A stretch of DNA of 64,000 nt from Nesterenkonia sp. E16_10 (GTDB taxonomy: Bacteria; Actinomycetota; Actinomycetes; Actinomycetales; Micrococcaceae). The first letter of the stretch is position 1; every line of letters starts with the position of its first letter. The stretch is taken from assembly GCF_017347085.1 (NCBI RefSeq), contig NZ_JADPSA010000029.1:310001-374000 (forward strand). The letters are read 5' to 3'. Positions 7,593 to 14,868 of this stretch are shown piece by piece. The position numbers and the translations under genes were made by a program. The notes under the pieces were generated by a model, which was given only the letters and a program-made list of their open reading frames with translations, was not told the origin of the DNA and searched no databases.

Positions 7593-9122
7593 ATGACCAC
7601 TGAAGCAGACGAACAACTGCGCAGCTGGATCGACCGAGAGTCCCAGGCCGAGGCCATGATCCCTCTGCTGGGCAAGCTCTACCGTGAGAATAACGTGGTC
7701 ACCGGGATCTACGGCCGCCGACTGGTCAACCGGTCCGCCATCGAGATCCTGAAGGCGCACCGCTTCGCCCGCCAGGTCGACGAGACCGAGCTTCCGGTCT
7801 CCCAGACCCTGCCCCTGGTGCAGGCGCTGACCACCCTGGATCTCGGTGCCGCGAGCATCGACGTCGCCCGGCTGAACTCCCGCTACCGAGCTTCTGCGTA
7901 CGCGGCCTCCGAGGACATGGACGGCTTCCTGCGAGAGGAGCTGGCCGAGGTCATCGGCCGCGGCGGCGAGGGCATGATCGAGCCCCGCAACGTGGTGCTC
8001 TACGGCTTCGGCAGGATCGGCCGGCTGCTGGCCCGGATCATCGTGGGCAATGCCTCCTCGGCCTCGGGGCTGCGGCTGCGCGCCATCGTGGTGCGCCAGG
8101 GCGCCGAGCACGATCTCGCCAAGCGCGCCTCGCTGCTGCGCCGCGATTCGGTCCACGGGCCCTTCGAAGGCTCCATCCGGGTGGACCAGGAGAACCAGGC
8201 GATCATCGCCAACGGCACCTTCATCAAGGTCATCTACGCCTCGGACCCCGCAGCGGTGGACTACACCGCCCACGGGATCAGCAATGCGGTGGTGGTGGAC
8301 AACACCGGCCGCTGGCGCGACGAGGCGGGGCTCAGCCAGCACCTCAAGGCCAAGGGCGTCTCCCGGGTGCTGCTGACCGCGCCGGGCAAGGGGGACCTGA
8401 AGAACATCGTCTTCGGGGTCAACCACGAGCAGATCACCGACGAGGACACGATCATCTCCGCGGCGTCCTGCACCACCAACGCGATCACCCCGGTGGCCAA
8501 GCTCATGGATGAGGCTTACGGGATCGACCACGGGCACGTGGAGACGGTGCACTCCTACACCAACGACCAGAACCTAATCGATAACTTCCATCCCGGTGAG
8601 CGGCGCGGCCGCTCGGCGGCGCTGAACATGGTGATCAGCGAGACCGGTGCCGCGAAGGCGGTGGCCAAGGCGCTGCCCCAGCTTGCTGGGAAGCTCTCCG
8701 GCAACGCCATCCGCGTCCCGACACCGGACGTCTCGATGGCAATCCTGAACCTGGAGCTGGAGCGGGAGACCACCAAGGAGGAGCTCAACCGCTTCCTCCG
8801 CCGTGAATCCCTGGAGGGCCCGCTGCACAAGCAGGTCGACTACATCGACTCCGCGGAGGTGGTCTCCACCGACTTCGTGGGCACCCGGGCGGCAGGGATC
8901 GTGGACGGTCTCGCGACTATCGTCAACGGCAAGCAGGCGATCCTCTACGTCTGGTACGACAACGAGTTCGGCTACTCCGCCCAGGTGGTCCGGGTGCTGG
9001 AGCACATGACGGGCAGCGCCCCGGTGAAGTACCCCAAGGTGCAACCGCGCGATGCCTCCCGCCACGGGGCGGCAGAGGTATCTTCGGCCTACGAGACCAG
9101 GTCTGCGGTGCCCACGAGCTGA
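7593..9122 (+). CDS. gap: Long-form glyceraldehyde-3-phosphate dehydrogenase
   Basis: About 509 residues. An N-terminal extension of roughly 130 residues (containing LYRENNVVTGIYGR and LNSRYRASAY) precedes a normal GAPDH: Rossmann motif YGFGRIGR, catalytic AASCTTNAI, and the C-terminal WYDNEFGYS. The extended architecture matches Corynebacterium glutamicum GapB (about 480 residues), which works mainly in the gluconeogenic direction. I chose ATG 7593 over the in-frame ATG 7560 because a GTGAGGA sequence precedes it. The gene stands alone, unlinked to pgk or tpi, consistent with a second GAPDH. A strong hairpin follows at 9154-9198. Confidence 0.92.
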   Translation: MTTEADEQLRSWIDRESQAEAMIPLLGKLYRENNVVTGIYGRRLVNRSAIEILKAHRFARQVDETELPVSQTLPLVQALTTLDLGAASIDVARLNSRYRASAYAASEDMDGFLREELAEVIGRGGEGMIEPRNVVLYGFGRIGRLLARIIVGNASSASGLRLRAIVVRQGAEHDLAKRASLLRRDSVHGPFEGSIRVDQENQAIIANGTFIKVIYASDPAAVDYTAHGISNAVVVDNTGRWRDEAGLSQHLKAKGVSRVLLTAPGKGDLKNIVFGVNHEQITDEDTIISAASCTTNAITPVAKLMDEAYGIDHGHVETVHSYTNDQNLIDNFHPGERRGRSAALNMVISETGAAKAVAKALPQLAGKLSGNAIRVPTPDVSMAILNLELERETTKEELNRFLRRESLEGPLHKQVDYIDSAEVVSTDFVGTRAAGIVDGLATIVNGKQAILYVWYDNEFGYSAQVVRVLEHMTGSAPVKYPKVQPRDASRHGAAEVSSAYETRSAVPTS

Positions 9123-9153
9123 ACCGCGGAGACATTCGAGGCTTCACCCAAAG

Positions 9154-9198
9154 ACGACTGCGGCGGCTCCTTCCCTGGAGGCCGGCCGCCGTAGTCGT
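9154..9198 (+). terminator. Terminator hairpin of the GAPDH gene
   Basis: ACGACTGCGGCGGC (9154-9167) pairs with GCCGCCGTAGTCGT (9185-9198) with one G-U pair across a 17-nt loop, 31 bp after the stop. No T-run. Confidence 0.7.
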
Positions 9199-9431
9199 GC
9201 AGGTGCACTGCGGCATACAGGATCCCACCCAGTCGGCAACTCGGGCGCCCGGCAGTGAACCGCTCGTCGACGAGTCTCGCCTGACCGGTCGCGTGCTGAA
9301 CCCATCAGATAGCACGTGGGTTCCGCATCGCACGTGGGTTCAGAACGGGCCGGCGGAGGTCGTCCAAGACTCCACCGCAGGACCAAGCCAAGACTGACAA
9401 GGTAACTGGATCAGCGGCAATCGGGAAACAT
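9199..9431. other. Gene-free stretch after GAPDH with a small repeat cluster
   Basis: No credible reading frame. The only structure I see is the repeat cluster at 9296-9343 (listed separately). The rest is unremarkable GC-rich sequence up to the stop of the TM2 gene. Confidence 0.6.
9296..9343. repeat. Direct 12-bp repeat with an inverted partner
   Basis: GCACGTGGGTTC occurs at 9312-9323 and 9330-9341. CTGAACCCA at 9296-9304 is the exact reverse complement of TGGGTTCAG at 9335-9343, so either direct copy could pair with it as a hairpin. Each direct copy contains the palindrome CACGTG. Confidence 0.7.
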
Positions 9432-9656
9432 TTAGCGCCTGGCACGATCAACAGGAAGACCATGTCTCCGGTAGACGCTGACAAAGATATCTTCGTTCAC
9501 CTTTCGCAGTCTTGACGGCAGGAAGAATCCGTCGATCAAGGCCCATACGCCGAGGCCGCCCAAGGTCAACACCATGGCGATCCCCACGCCCCTTTGGCCC
9601 AGGTAGAACCGATGGGCTCCGAAGAGGCCGAGACAAAGCCATAGGACGAAGGCCAC
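9432..9656 (-). CDS. TM2 domain membrane protein
   Basis: At least 74 residues. The TM2 signature is clear: CLGLFGAHRFYLGQRGVGI followed by a second hydrophobic segment and ALIDGFFLP. TM2 proteins have two transmembrane helices joined by a short loop; their bacterial function is unknown. GTG at 9656 gives a protein that begins inside the first helix. The frame stays open upstream to a stop at 9747-9749, encoding a polar stretch (IARAQHRYDNESRSPRV) of the kind that usually precedes TM2. That extension has no ATG or GTG, only ATC (9737) or ATT codons, so the true start is unresolved. The gene lies beside the AT-rich patch. Confidence 0.75.
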   Translation of the reverse strand: MAFVLWLCLGLFGAHRFYLGQRGVGIAMVLTLGGLGVWALIDGFFLPSRLRKVNEDIFVSVYRRHGLPVDRARR

Positions 9657-10051
9657 CCTCGGAGACCTGGACTCGTTGTCGTAGCGATGCTGTGCACGGG
9701 CAATGGCCGCTTGGTCAGGTTGCGAAGGTGTTGTGATATTTTCCCCTCAGAAAGTGAACACCGATAAAGTGTAACTCACAGATGGTACTTATCTATTATT
9801 TGTTTGCACTTAATTTTCAAATTTCTGAAAGACTATTTTCGCTGAGCGATCGAAGCTTCTGCCCCATGCGGCGGATTCACGCAATCCTCCGGCGGGAACA
9901 CCGCGATCTGAGGGAACGTCTAGGTCCAAGTCGACCAGACCCTCCCGAGCTCAACCCGGCGAGGACTCGTGGCACCCAAGAGCAGCCGTGCCGGCGTCAT
10001 TCATGCGTGCACCACCTGGATCCACTCTGCTTCGAACCCAGACCCGGAGGT
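9657..10051. other. Intergenic region with the only AT-rich patch of the window
   Basis: From about 9735 to 9845 the sequence is conspicuously AT-rich against GC-rich surroundings. Reading toward the TM2 gene it contains TTGAAA (9820-9815) followed after 16-17 nt by TAATAG/AATAGA near 9792-9798, a plausible sigma-70-like promoter. The remaining bases to the RNase HI stop (10052) show no supported gene. Confidence 0.6.
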
Positions 10052-10504
10052 TTAGCCCACCGGGCGGATGCGGCTGCGGCTCGGATCCCAGGGAGTCCCA
10101 GCCGCGGAGGCGTCCATGGCCTCGTTGCTCAGCGCGTCGGCGTCGCCGTTGTCCTTGCGCGGGATCCACGTGTAGCGAACCTGCATCGGCGGCAGGATGG
10201 TGGAGGCCTCTGCCGCAAGGCGCTTCATGTCCTCGTGCTTGATCTTCCAGCGCCCGCTCATCTGCTCCACCACCAGCTTGGAGTCCAGCTTGACCTCTAC
10301 GAAAGCCTCCGGGTCCAGGTCGCGGGCCAGCCGCAGACCCTCGATGAGCCCGGTGTACTCGGCGACGTTGTTACTCGCCTTCCCCAGCGGGGTGGCCTTG
10401 GTGGCGAGGATCTGACCCGCCTCGTTGCGGACCAGGGCGCCGGAGCCGGCGATTCCAGGATTGCCGCGGCTTCCGCCGTCGGCCTCGACGAACAGAGTGG
10501 TCAT
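10052..10504 (-). CDS. RNase HI domain protein
   Basis: 150 residues with the retroviral-type RNase H core and its four acidic residues in order: EADGGSRGNPG (first Asp), NNVAEYTGLIEGL (Glu), VKLDSKLVVEQM (Asp) and RKDNGDADALSNEAMD (last Asp). The family cuts the RNA strand of RNA-DNA hybrids. In many actinobacteria this domain is fused to a CobC-like acid phosphatase; here the frame stops 20-odd residues after the last motif, so it is the stand-alone form. It lies 62 bp downstream of the NIF3-like gene on the same strand, a common actinobacterial pairing. Confidence 0.88.
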   Translation of the reverse strand: MTTLFVEADGGSRGNPGIAGSGALVRNEAGQILATKATPLGKASNNVAEYTGLIEGLRLARDLDPEAFVEVKLDSKLVVEQMSGRWKIKHEDMKRLAAEASTILPPMQVRYTWIPRKDNGDADALSNEAMDASAAGTPWDPSRSRIRPVG

Positions 10505-10566
10505 GGCTCACGCACCTTCAGGTCAGTACAGGTCTTGAATCAGGGACGTCGGGAGCCATGGCCGGC

Positions 10567-11454
10567 TCAGTGTCCGGGTGTCAGCACGAAGTCCCAGGGG
10601 TCGGTGTTGATGCCGCTCACGGCAACCTCCACATCGTAGCCGCGATCGGTCAGCGCCTGGTGGAGCGCCTGCGCCGCGGTGGGCAGCCAGAGCCACTCCG
10701 AGGCGAAGTGCGAGACATCGATCAGACCCGGGCGTCCCCCCACGGCCGCCTCACGGGCCTCCGAGGCTGGATGGTGGCGCAGATCCGCGGTGAGGAACAC
10801 GTCGGCCCCCGCCTCGGCAGCGGCGCCCAACAGAGAATCACCAGCACCACCGCACAGCGCCACGCGCTGCACCAACCCGTCCCGGTCACCGGCTACCCGC
10901 ACACCACCCGCGACAGCAGGCAGCACCGAGAACACCCGGGCGGCGAACTCCCCGAGCGTCATAGGCTCGGGGAGCATGCCGATCCGGCCGAGGCCTTCCT
11001 CGACCAGTCCCTCTGCGGAAGGAGCCAGCGGCGCGGTGTCCTCGAGCCCCAGCGCACCGGCGAGGACATCATTGACCCCGCCGATCGCGGAATCCCCATT
11101 GGTGTGCGCGGTCAGCAGGGCGCAGCCGGATTCGATCAGCCGGTGGACCATCTCCCCCTTGAACTGCCCCGCCTCCACCGAGGTGACCCCGCGCAGCAGC
11201 AGCGGGTGATGGGTGATCAGCAGATCGGTCCCGGAGCTCGCCGCCTCCTCGATGACCGCTCGCACCGGGTCCACCGCGAAGTGGATCCGGCGCACCAGTG
11301 CCTCGCGCCGCCCGGTGACCAGCCCGACGGCGTCCCAGGACTCAGCCAGGGAGCGCGGCCAGAGCTCCTCGGCGGCATCGAGCACCTCATCGAGGGTCGG
11401 GACCTGGGAGTCGGTGGTGGTCTCATCCGGGCGCGGAGCGGGGCTGGGCGACAT
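10567..11454 (-). CDS. NIF3-like dinuclear metal centre protein (YbgI/YqfO family)
   Basis: 295 residues. The conserved blocks are SLAESWDAVGLVTG near the N-terminus, LLITHHPLLLRGV (metal-binding His pair), TAHTNGDSA, then GGAGDSLL and ADVFLTADLRHHPASEA, with VSHFASEW near the C-terminus. The metal ligands expected of the family are therefore present. NIF3 proteins are widespread, bind two metals, and are often labelled GTP cyclohydrolase I type 2, but the physiological reaction is not established. It starts divergently from msrA and is followed by the RNase HI gene. Confidence 0.9.
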   Translation of the reverse strand: MSPSPAPRPDETTTDSQVPTLDEVLDAAEELWPRSLAESWDAVGLVTGRREALVRRIHFAVDPVRAVIEEAASSGTDLLITHHPLLLRGVTSVEAGQFKGEMVHRLIESGCALLTAHTNGDSAIGGVNDVLAGALGLEDTAPLAPSAEGLVEEGLGRIGMLPEPMTLGEFAARVFSVLPAVAGGVRVAGDRDGLVQRVALCGGAGDSLLGAAAEAGADVFLTADLRHHPASEAREAAVGGRPGLIDVSHFASEWLWLPTAAQALHQALTDRGYDVEVAVSGINTDPWDFVLTPGH

Positions 11455-11507
11455 GTCTCTTTTCTACAGGCCATAGATCAGGAATACAGTCCGGGACACG
11501 AACGGTT

Positions 11508-12071
11508 GTGCAGGGCATGGACAACTCTCTCAAGACCGTGGTGCTCGCGGCCGGCTGTTTCTGGTGCTTGGATTCCCTCGCACGGCGCCTGCGCGGGGTG
11601 CATCACGTGCGCAGCGTCTACACCGGCGGCTCCGGCCCCGCCATCTACGAAGCGGTCGCCTCCGGCGGCACGGGACACGCAGAAGCCGTGGAGATCGGCT
11701 ACGACCCGAACGTGCTCCCGGACCAGGTGCTCTACAACGTGTTCTTTTCCAGCCACGACCCGACCACGCTGAACCGGCAGGGCTACGACGTCGGCACCCA
11801 GTACCGCTCCGCCATGTTCTACACCGACGAGGCCCAGCACGATGAGTTCGCCGCCGCGATCGCCCACGCGCAGAACTCCTTCGACCGGCCCATCGTGACC
11901 ACCCTGGAACCCCTGGGCCGGGTCTTCGAGGCCGAGGCGGTCCACCAGGACTTCCACGCCCAGCGTCCCGATGTCGGATACTGTCAGGTCATCATCGACC
12001 CCAAGGTCGCCAAGCTCCGCAGAGACTATGCTTCATGGTTGAAACCCGAGGAAGAAAGGTCCACACACTGA
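11508..12071 (+). CDS. msrA: Peptide-methionine (S)-S-oxide reductase MsrA
   Basis: About 187 residues with the catalytic GCFWC motif at the N-terminus, the GGTGHAEAVEIGYDP block and the QYRSAMFY segment, all typical of MsrA. The enzyme reduces the S-epimer of methionine sulfoxide in proteins. GTG 11508 gives the longest form and ATG 11517 is three codons in; neither has a good Shine-Dalgarno sequence, so the start is uncertain. Its TGA is one base before the cysK ATG, so the two are co-transcribed. The partner MsrB is elsewhere, at 21582-21998. Confidence 0.92.
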   Translation: MQGMDNSLKTVVLAAGCFWCLDSLARRLRGVHHVRSVYTGGSGPAIYEAVASGGTGHAEAVEIGYDPNVLPDQVLYNVFFSSHDPTTLNRQGYDVGTQYRSAMFYTDEAQHDEFAAAIAHAQNSFDRPIVTTLEPLGRVFEAEAVHQDFHAQRPDVGYCQVIIDPKVAKLRRDYASWLKPEEERSTH

Positions 12072-12072
12072 C

Positions 12073-13008
12073 ATGGCCAAGATTCTTGACAACATCACTC
12101 AGGCAGTCGGAAACACCCCCCTGGTCCGGCTGAATCGTCTGGGTGCGGACCTTCCGGGCAACATCGCGATGAAGCTGGAGTTCTACTCCCCCGCCAGCTC
12201 GATCAAGGACCGCATCGGCGCCGCCATTGTCGACGCCGCCGAAGAGTCCGGGATGCTCAAGCCCGGCGGAACCATCGTGGAGGGCACCTCGGGCAACACC
12301 GGGATCGCGCTGGCCATGGTCGGTGCCGCCCGCGGCTACCGGGTGGTGCTGACCATGCCGGAGACCATGTCCACCGAGCGTCGCGTGATGCTGCGTGCCT
12401 ACGGCGCCGAGATCGTGCTGACCCCCGGAGCCGAAGGCATGCGCGGCGCCGTGGAGCGGGCCAAGGCCATCGTGGCGGACACCGAGAACTCCATCTGGGC
12501 CCGGCAGTTCGCTAACGAGGCCAACCCCGCCGCCCACTACCGGACCACCGGCGAAGAGGTCTGGCGCGACACCGACGGAGAGGTCGACATCTTCATCGCC
12601 GGCATCGGCACCGGAGGCACCATCACCGGCGCCGGACGCCGACTCAAGGAATACAAGCCCAGCATCCACCTGGTCGCCGTGGAACCCGAGGACTCCCCGA
12701 TCCTCTCCGGCGGCACCGCAGGTCCGCACAAGATCCAGGGCATCGGGCCGAACTTCATCCCCGACATCCTGGACCAGGAGATCTACGACGAGGTCTACCA
12801 GGCCAACCTCGAGAAGGCCGTGAGCTGCGCCCGCGACCTCGGCATCCAGGAGGGCATCCTCGGCGGCATCTCCACCGGAGCCAACGTCGCCGCCGCCCTG
12901 GAGCTGGCCTCCCGCGAGGAGAACCGTGACAAGCTCATCGTGACCTTCGCGTGTGACTTCGGAGAGCGCTACATCTCCACGCTGCTCTACGAAGACATCC
13001 GCGGCTGA
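12073..13008 (+). CDS. cysK: Cysteine synthase A (O-acetylserine sulfhydrylase)
   Basis: 311 residues of the PLP fold-type II family. NTPLVRLNRL precedes the PLP lysine in SSIKDRIG; EGTSGNTGIALA is the substrate/PLP loop and GTGGTITGAGR binds the PLP phosphate. It forms cysteine from O-acetylserine and sulfide. The order msrA-cysK-cysE places it directly before the enzyme that makes its substrate. The protein ends in an Ile-Arg-Gly tail like actinobacterial CysK; interaction with the CysE C-terminus (which ends in Ile here) is the known basis of the cysteine synthase complex. Confidence 0.95.
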   Translation: MAKILDNITQAVGNTPLVRLNRLGADLPGNIAMKLEFYSPASSIKDRIGAAIVDAAEESGMLKPGGTIVEGTSGNTGIALAMVGAARGYRVVLTMPETMSTERRVMLRAYGAEIVLTPGAEGMRGAVERAKAIVADTENSIWARQFANEANPAAHYRTTGEEVWRDTDGEVDIFIAGIGTGGTITGAGRRLKEYKPSIHLVAVEPEDSPILSGGTAGPHKIQGIGPNFIPDILDQEIYDEVYQANLEKAVSCARDLGIQEGILGGISTGANVAAALELASREENRDKLIVTFACDFGERYISTLLYEDIRG

Positions 13009-13057
13009 TCCGCCCACCAGCCGTGAAGTTCAATCCCTGTGAAAGGTGGGTTCCCCG

Positions 13058-13645
13058 TTGGGACCTCTGAAGCGTCTGCGCGAGGACATCAAGGCCGCGC
13101 GTGAACATGATCCGGCCGCGCGCAGCACCGCGGAGGTGGTGCTGGTCTACTCCGGTCTGCACGCGGTCTGGTCCTACCGGGTCGCCCACAAGATGTGGCA
13201 GCGCCGGCCGCTGAAGACCCCGGCCCGGGCGCTGTCCCAGCTGACCCGCGGGCTCACCGGGATCGAGATCCACCCGGGGGCCGAGATCGGGCGTCGGTTC
13301 TTCATCGATCACGGCATGGGCGTGGTGATCGGCGAGACCGCCGAGATCGGTGACGACTGCATGCTCTATCAGGGCGTCACCCTGGGCGGACGATCCCTGG
13401 AACAGACCAAGCGCCACCCGACCCTGCGCGACGGCGTCGTCGTGGGCGCCGGGGCGAAGGTGATCGGGCCCGTGGAGATCGGCGCCGGCTCAGCCGTGGG
13501 CGCCAACGCCGTGGTGGTGAAGTCCTCGCCGCCCAACTCGATCCTCACCGGAGTTCCGGCCAAGGCGCGTCAGCGCGGAGTCGCCGAGCGGAAGCCTCAC
13601 GTGGATCCGGCGGAGTACGCGTTGGATCCTGCGATCTTCATCTAG
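13058..13645 (+). CDS. cysE: Serine O-acetyltransferase
   Basis: About 195 residues. The left-handed beta-helix hexapeptide repeats run from [19 protein letters not shown] through [23 protein letters not shown] to [18 protein letters not shown], with the catalytic His in the FIDHGMG segment. The enzyme acetylates serine with acetyl-CoA, the committing step of cysteine synthesis. I chose TTG at 13058 because AAAGGTGG lies at a normal distance; the longer GTG at 13046 sits inside that ribosome-binding site. The C-terminal residue is Ile, as in CysE proteins that dock into CysK. The TAG stop is part of a 17-bp tandem repeat. Confidence 0.93.
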   Translation: MGPLKRLREDIKAAREHDPAARSTAEVVLVYSGLHAVWSYRVAHKMWQRRPLKTPARALSQLTRGLTGIEIHPGAEIGRRFFIDHGMGVVIGETAEIGDDCMLYQGVTLGGRSLEQTKRHPTLRDGVVVGAGAKVIGPVEIGAGSAVGANAVVVKSSPPNSILTGVPAKARQRGVAERKPHVDPAEYALDPAIFI

Positions 13646-13684
13646 AGGCTGTGTGCGCCTAGAGGCCGTGTGCGTCTAGAGGCT
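13642..13684. repeat. 17-bp tandem repeat that contains the stop codons of two convergent genes
   Basis: Units start with CTAGAGG: 13642-13658, 13659-13675 and a partial third from 13676. The first CTAG holds the cysE stop (13643-13645). The third CTAG, read on the other strand, holds the stop of the nitronate monooxygenase gene (13676-13678). The entire 30-bp gap between the two genes is repeat. Confidence 0.9.
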
Positions 13685-14824
13685 GCTCGACTCAAGCCGG
13701 TGGCTTCCCGCCAGGCGGCGTATGACCTCGACGGCGGGGTCCTGGGTCGCCGCGGCGAATCCGGTGCCGGCCCAGAGGTTCAGCCCGTGCGGGTCGCAGG
13801 CGGCGCCGGCTGCTCGGCGCAGTCCCGCGCTGAGCTGATGCAGTGCCGGGAATCCCGACGGCGCAGACGCGGTCAGCGCCTCGGTGAAGCTGTTGCCCAG
13901 CGCCCGCGCCGGCCGACCGGAGAACGCGGTGGTCACGATGGTCTCGGGCACTCCTGGTGGAGCGGCCAGGGCCTGCTGATGGGCCGGATGCGTTCCGCTC
14001 TCGGGACAGCGCAGCAGCGCGGTGCCCAGCACTGCGGCCTCCGCACCTGCTTTCAGTGCGGCGCTGACTCCGGCGTCGTCGGCGATCCCGCCGGCGGCCC
14101 AGAGCGGCAGTTCGGTGCGGCCCGAGATGGCCTCAAGCAGCTCGAAGAGCTCGATCTCCTCGGGCGGATCCAGCGGAGTCCAGGTCCCGGAGTGACCCCC
14201 GGCGGAGGAGCCCTGGACGATCAGCCCGTCGATGCCGGCGGCGGTGGCGCTCACAGCCTCCGCGACGGAGGTCACGGTCTGCAGCACCTTGGCCCCGGTG
14301 GCCTGCATCCGCTCGATGTCCTGGGTGGCGGGCAGCCCGAAGGTCAGGCTGATCAGCGGCACCGGGTCCGCCTCGAGCACCTCGAGCTTCTGTTCCCAGA
14401 AGTCGTCCCAGGCCTCGCCGGGCGCTGGGGTGACTCCTGGCCCCCCGGTGACTCCCGTGACTCCTGCGAGGCTGCTGATCTCCGGCAGCTCCACATCCGC
14501 CGCCCACTCTGCCCCAGCCCGGGCATGATCGCCCAGCCACGCCTGCAGCGCAGCGCGGTGCCCCTCGAGCTCCTCCGGCCGGATCGGGACCGGGTTCGGC
14601 ACGAAGAGGTTCACGCCGAAGCGCGCCGTGGAGCGCCGCACCTGGGCGATCTGGATGGCCAGGTCTTGGGGGCTCTTGTACCCGGCGGCGAGGAAGCCGA
14701 CTCCCCCGGCTGCGGCGGCGGCCAGAACGAGCTCAGGACGGCTCGGACCGCCGGCCATCGGGGCGGCCACCACGGGAAGGGTGGCGCCCGATGAGGCCAG
14801 CAGACCGGCCGTCCTGGTGCTCAT
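13676..14824 (-). CDS. Nitronate monooxygenase / 2-nitropropane dioxygenase family flavoprotein
   Basis: 382 residues folding as an FMN TIM barrel. The N-terminus has VVAAPMAGGPSRPEL and AAGGVGFLAAGY; the catalytic region is VQGSSAGGHSGTW, whose His is the proposed base; AAGGIADDAGVSAAL and GAEAAVLGTALL bind the FMN phosphate. The family oxidises alkyl nitronates, such as propionate 3-nitronate, to carbonyl compounds and nitrite, a detoxification role. A Gly/Val/Thr-rich insert (VTGVTGGPGVTPAP) around residue 120 is unusual and repetitive. It converges on cysE. Confidence 0.88.
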   Translation of the reverse strand: MSTRTAGLLASSGATLPVVAAPMAGGPSRPELVLAAAAAGGVGFLAAGYKSPQDLAIQIAQVRRSTARFGVNLFVPNPVPIRPEELEGHRAALQAWLGDHARAGAEWAADVELPEISSLAGVTGVTGGPGVTPAPGEAWDDFWEQKLEVLEADPVPLISLTFGLPATQDIERMQATGAKVLQTVTSVAEAVSATAAGIDGLIVQGSSAGGHSGTWTPLDPPEEIELFELLEAISGRTELPLWAAGGIADDAGVSAALKAGAEAAVLGTALLRCPESGTHPAHQQALAAPPGVPETIVTTAFSGRPARALGNSFTEALTASAPSGFPALHQLSAGLRRAAGAACDPHGLNLWAGTGFAAATQDPAVEVIRRLAGSHRLESSSL

Positions 14825-14868
14825 GCGTTCAGCTCCGCACGTTCGGAGTCAGTCCTTGGACCCGAGGG

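Noticed and set aside
9782..10639. 285-residue plus-strand frame starting in the AT-rich patch
   Set aside because: Most of it is antisense to the RNase HI and NIF3 genes, and its translation resembles no protein.
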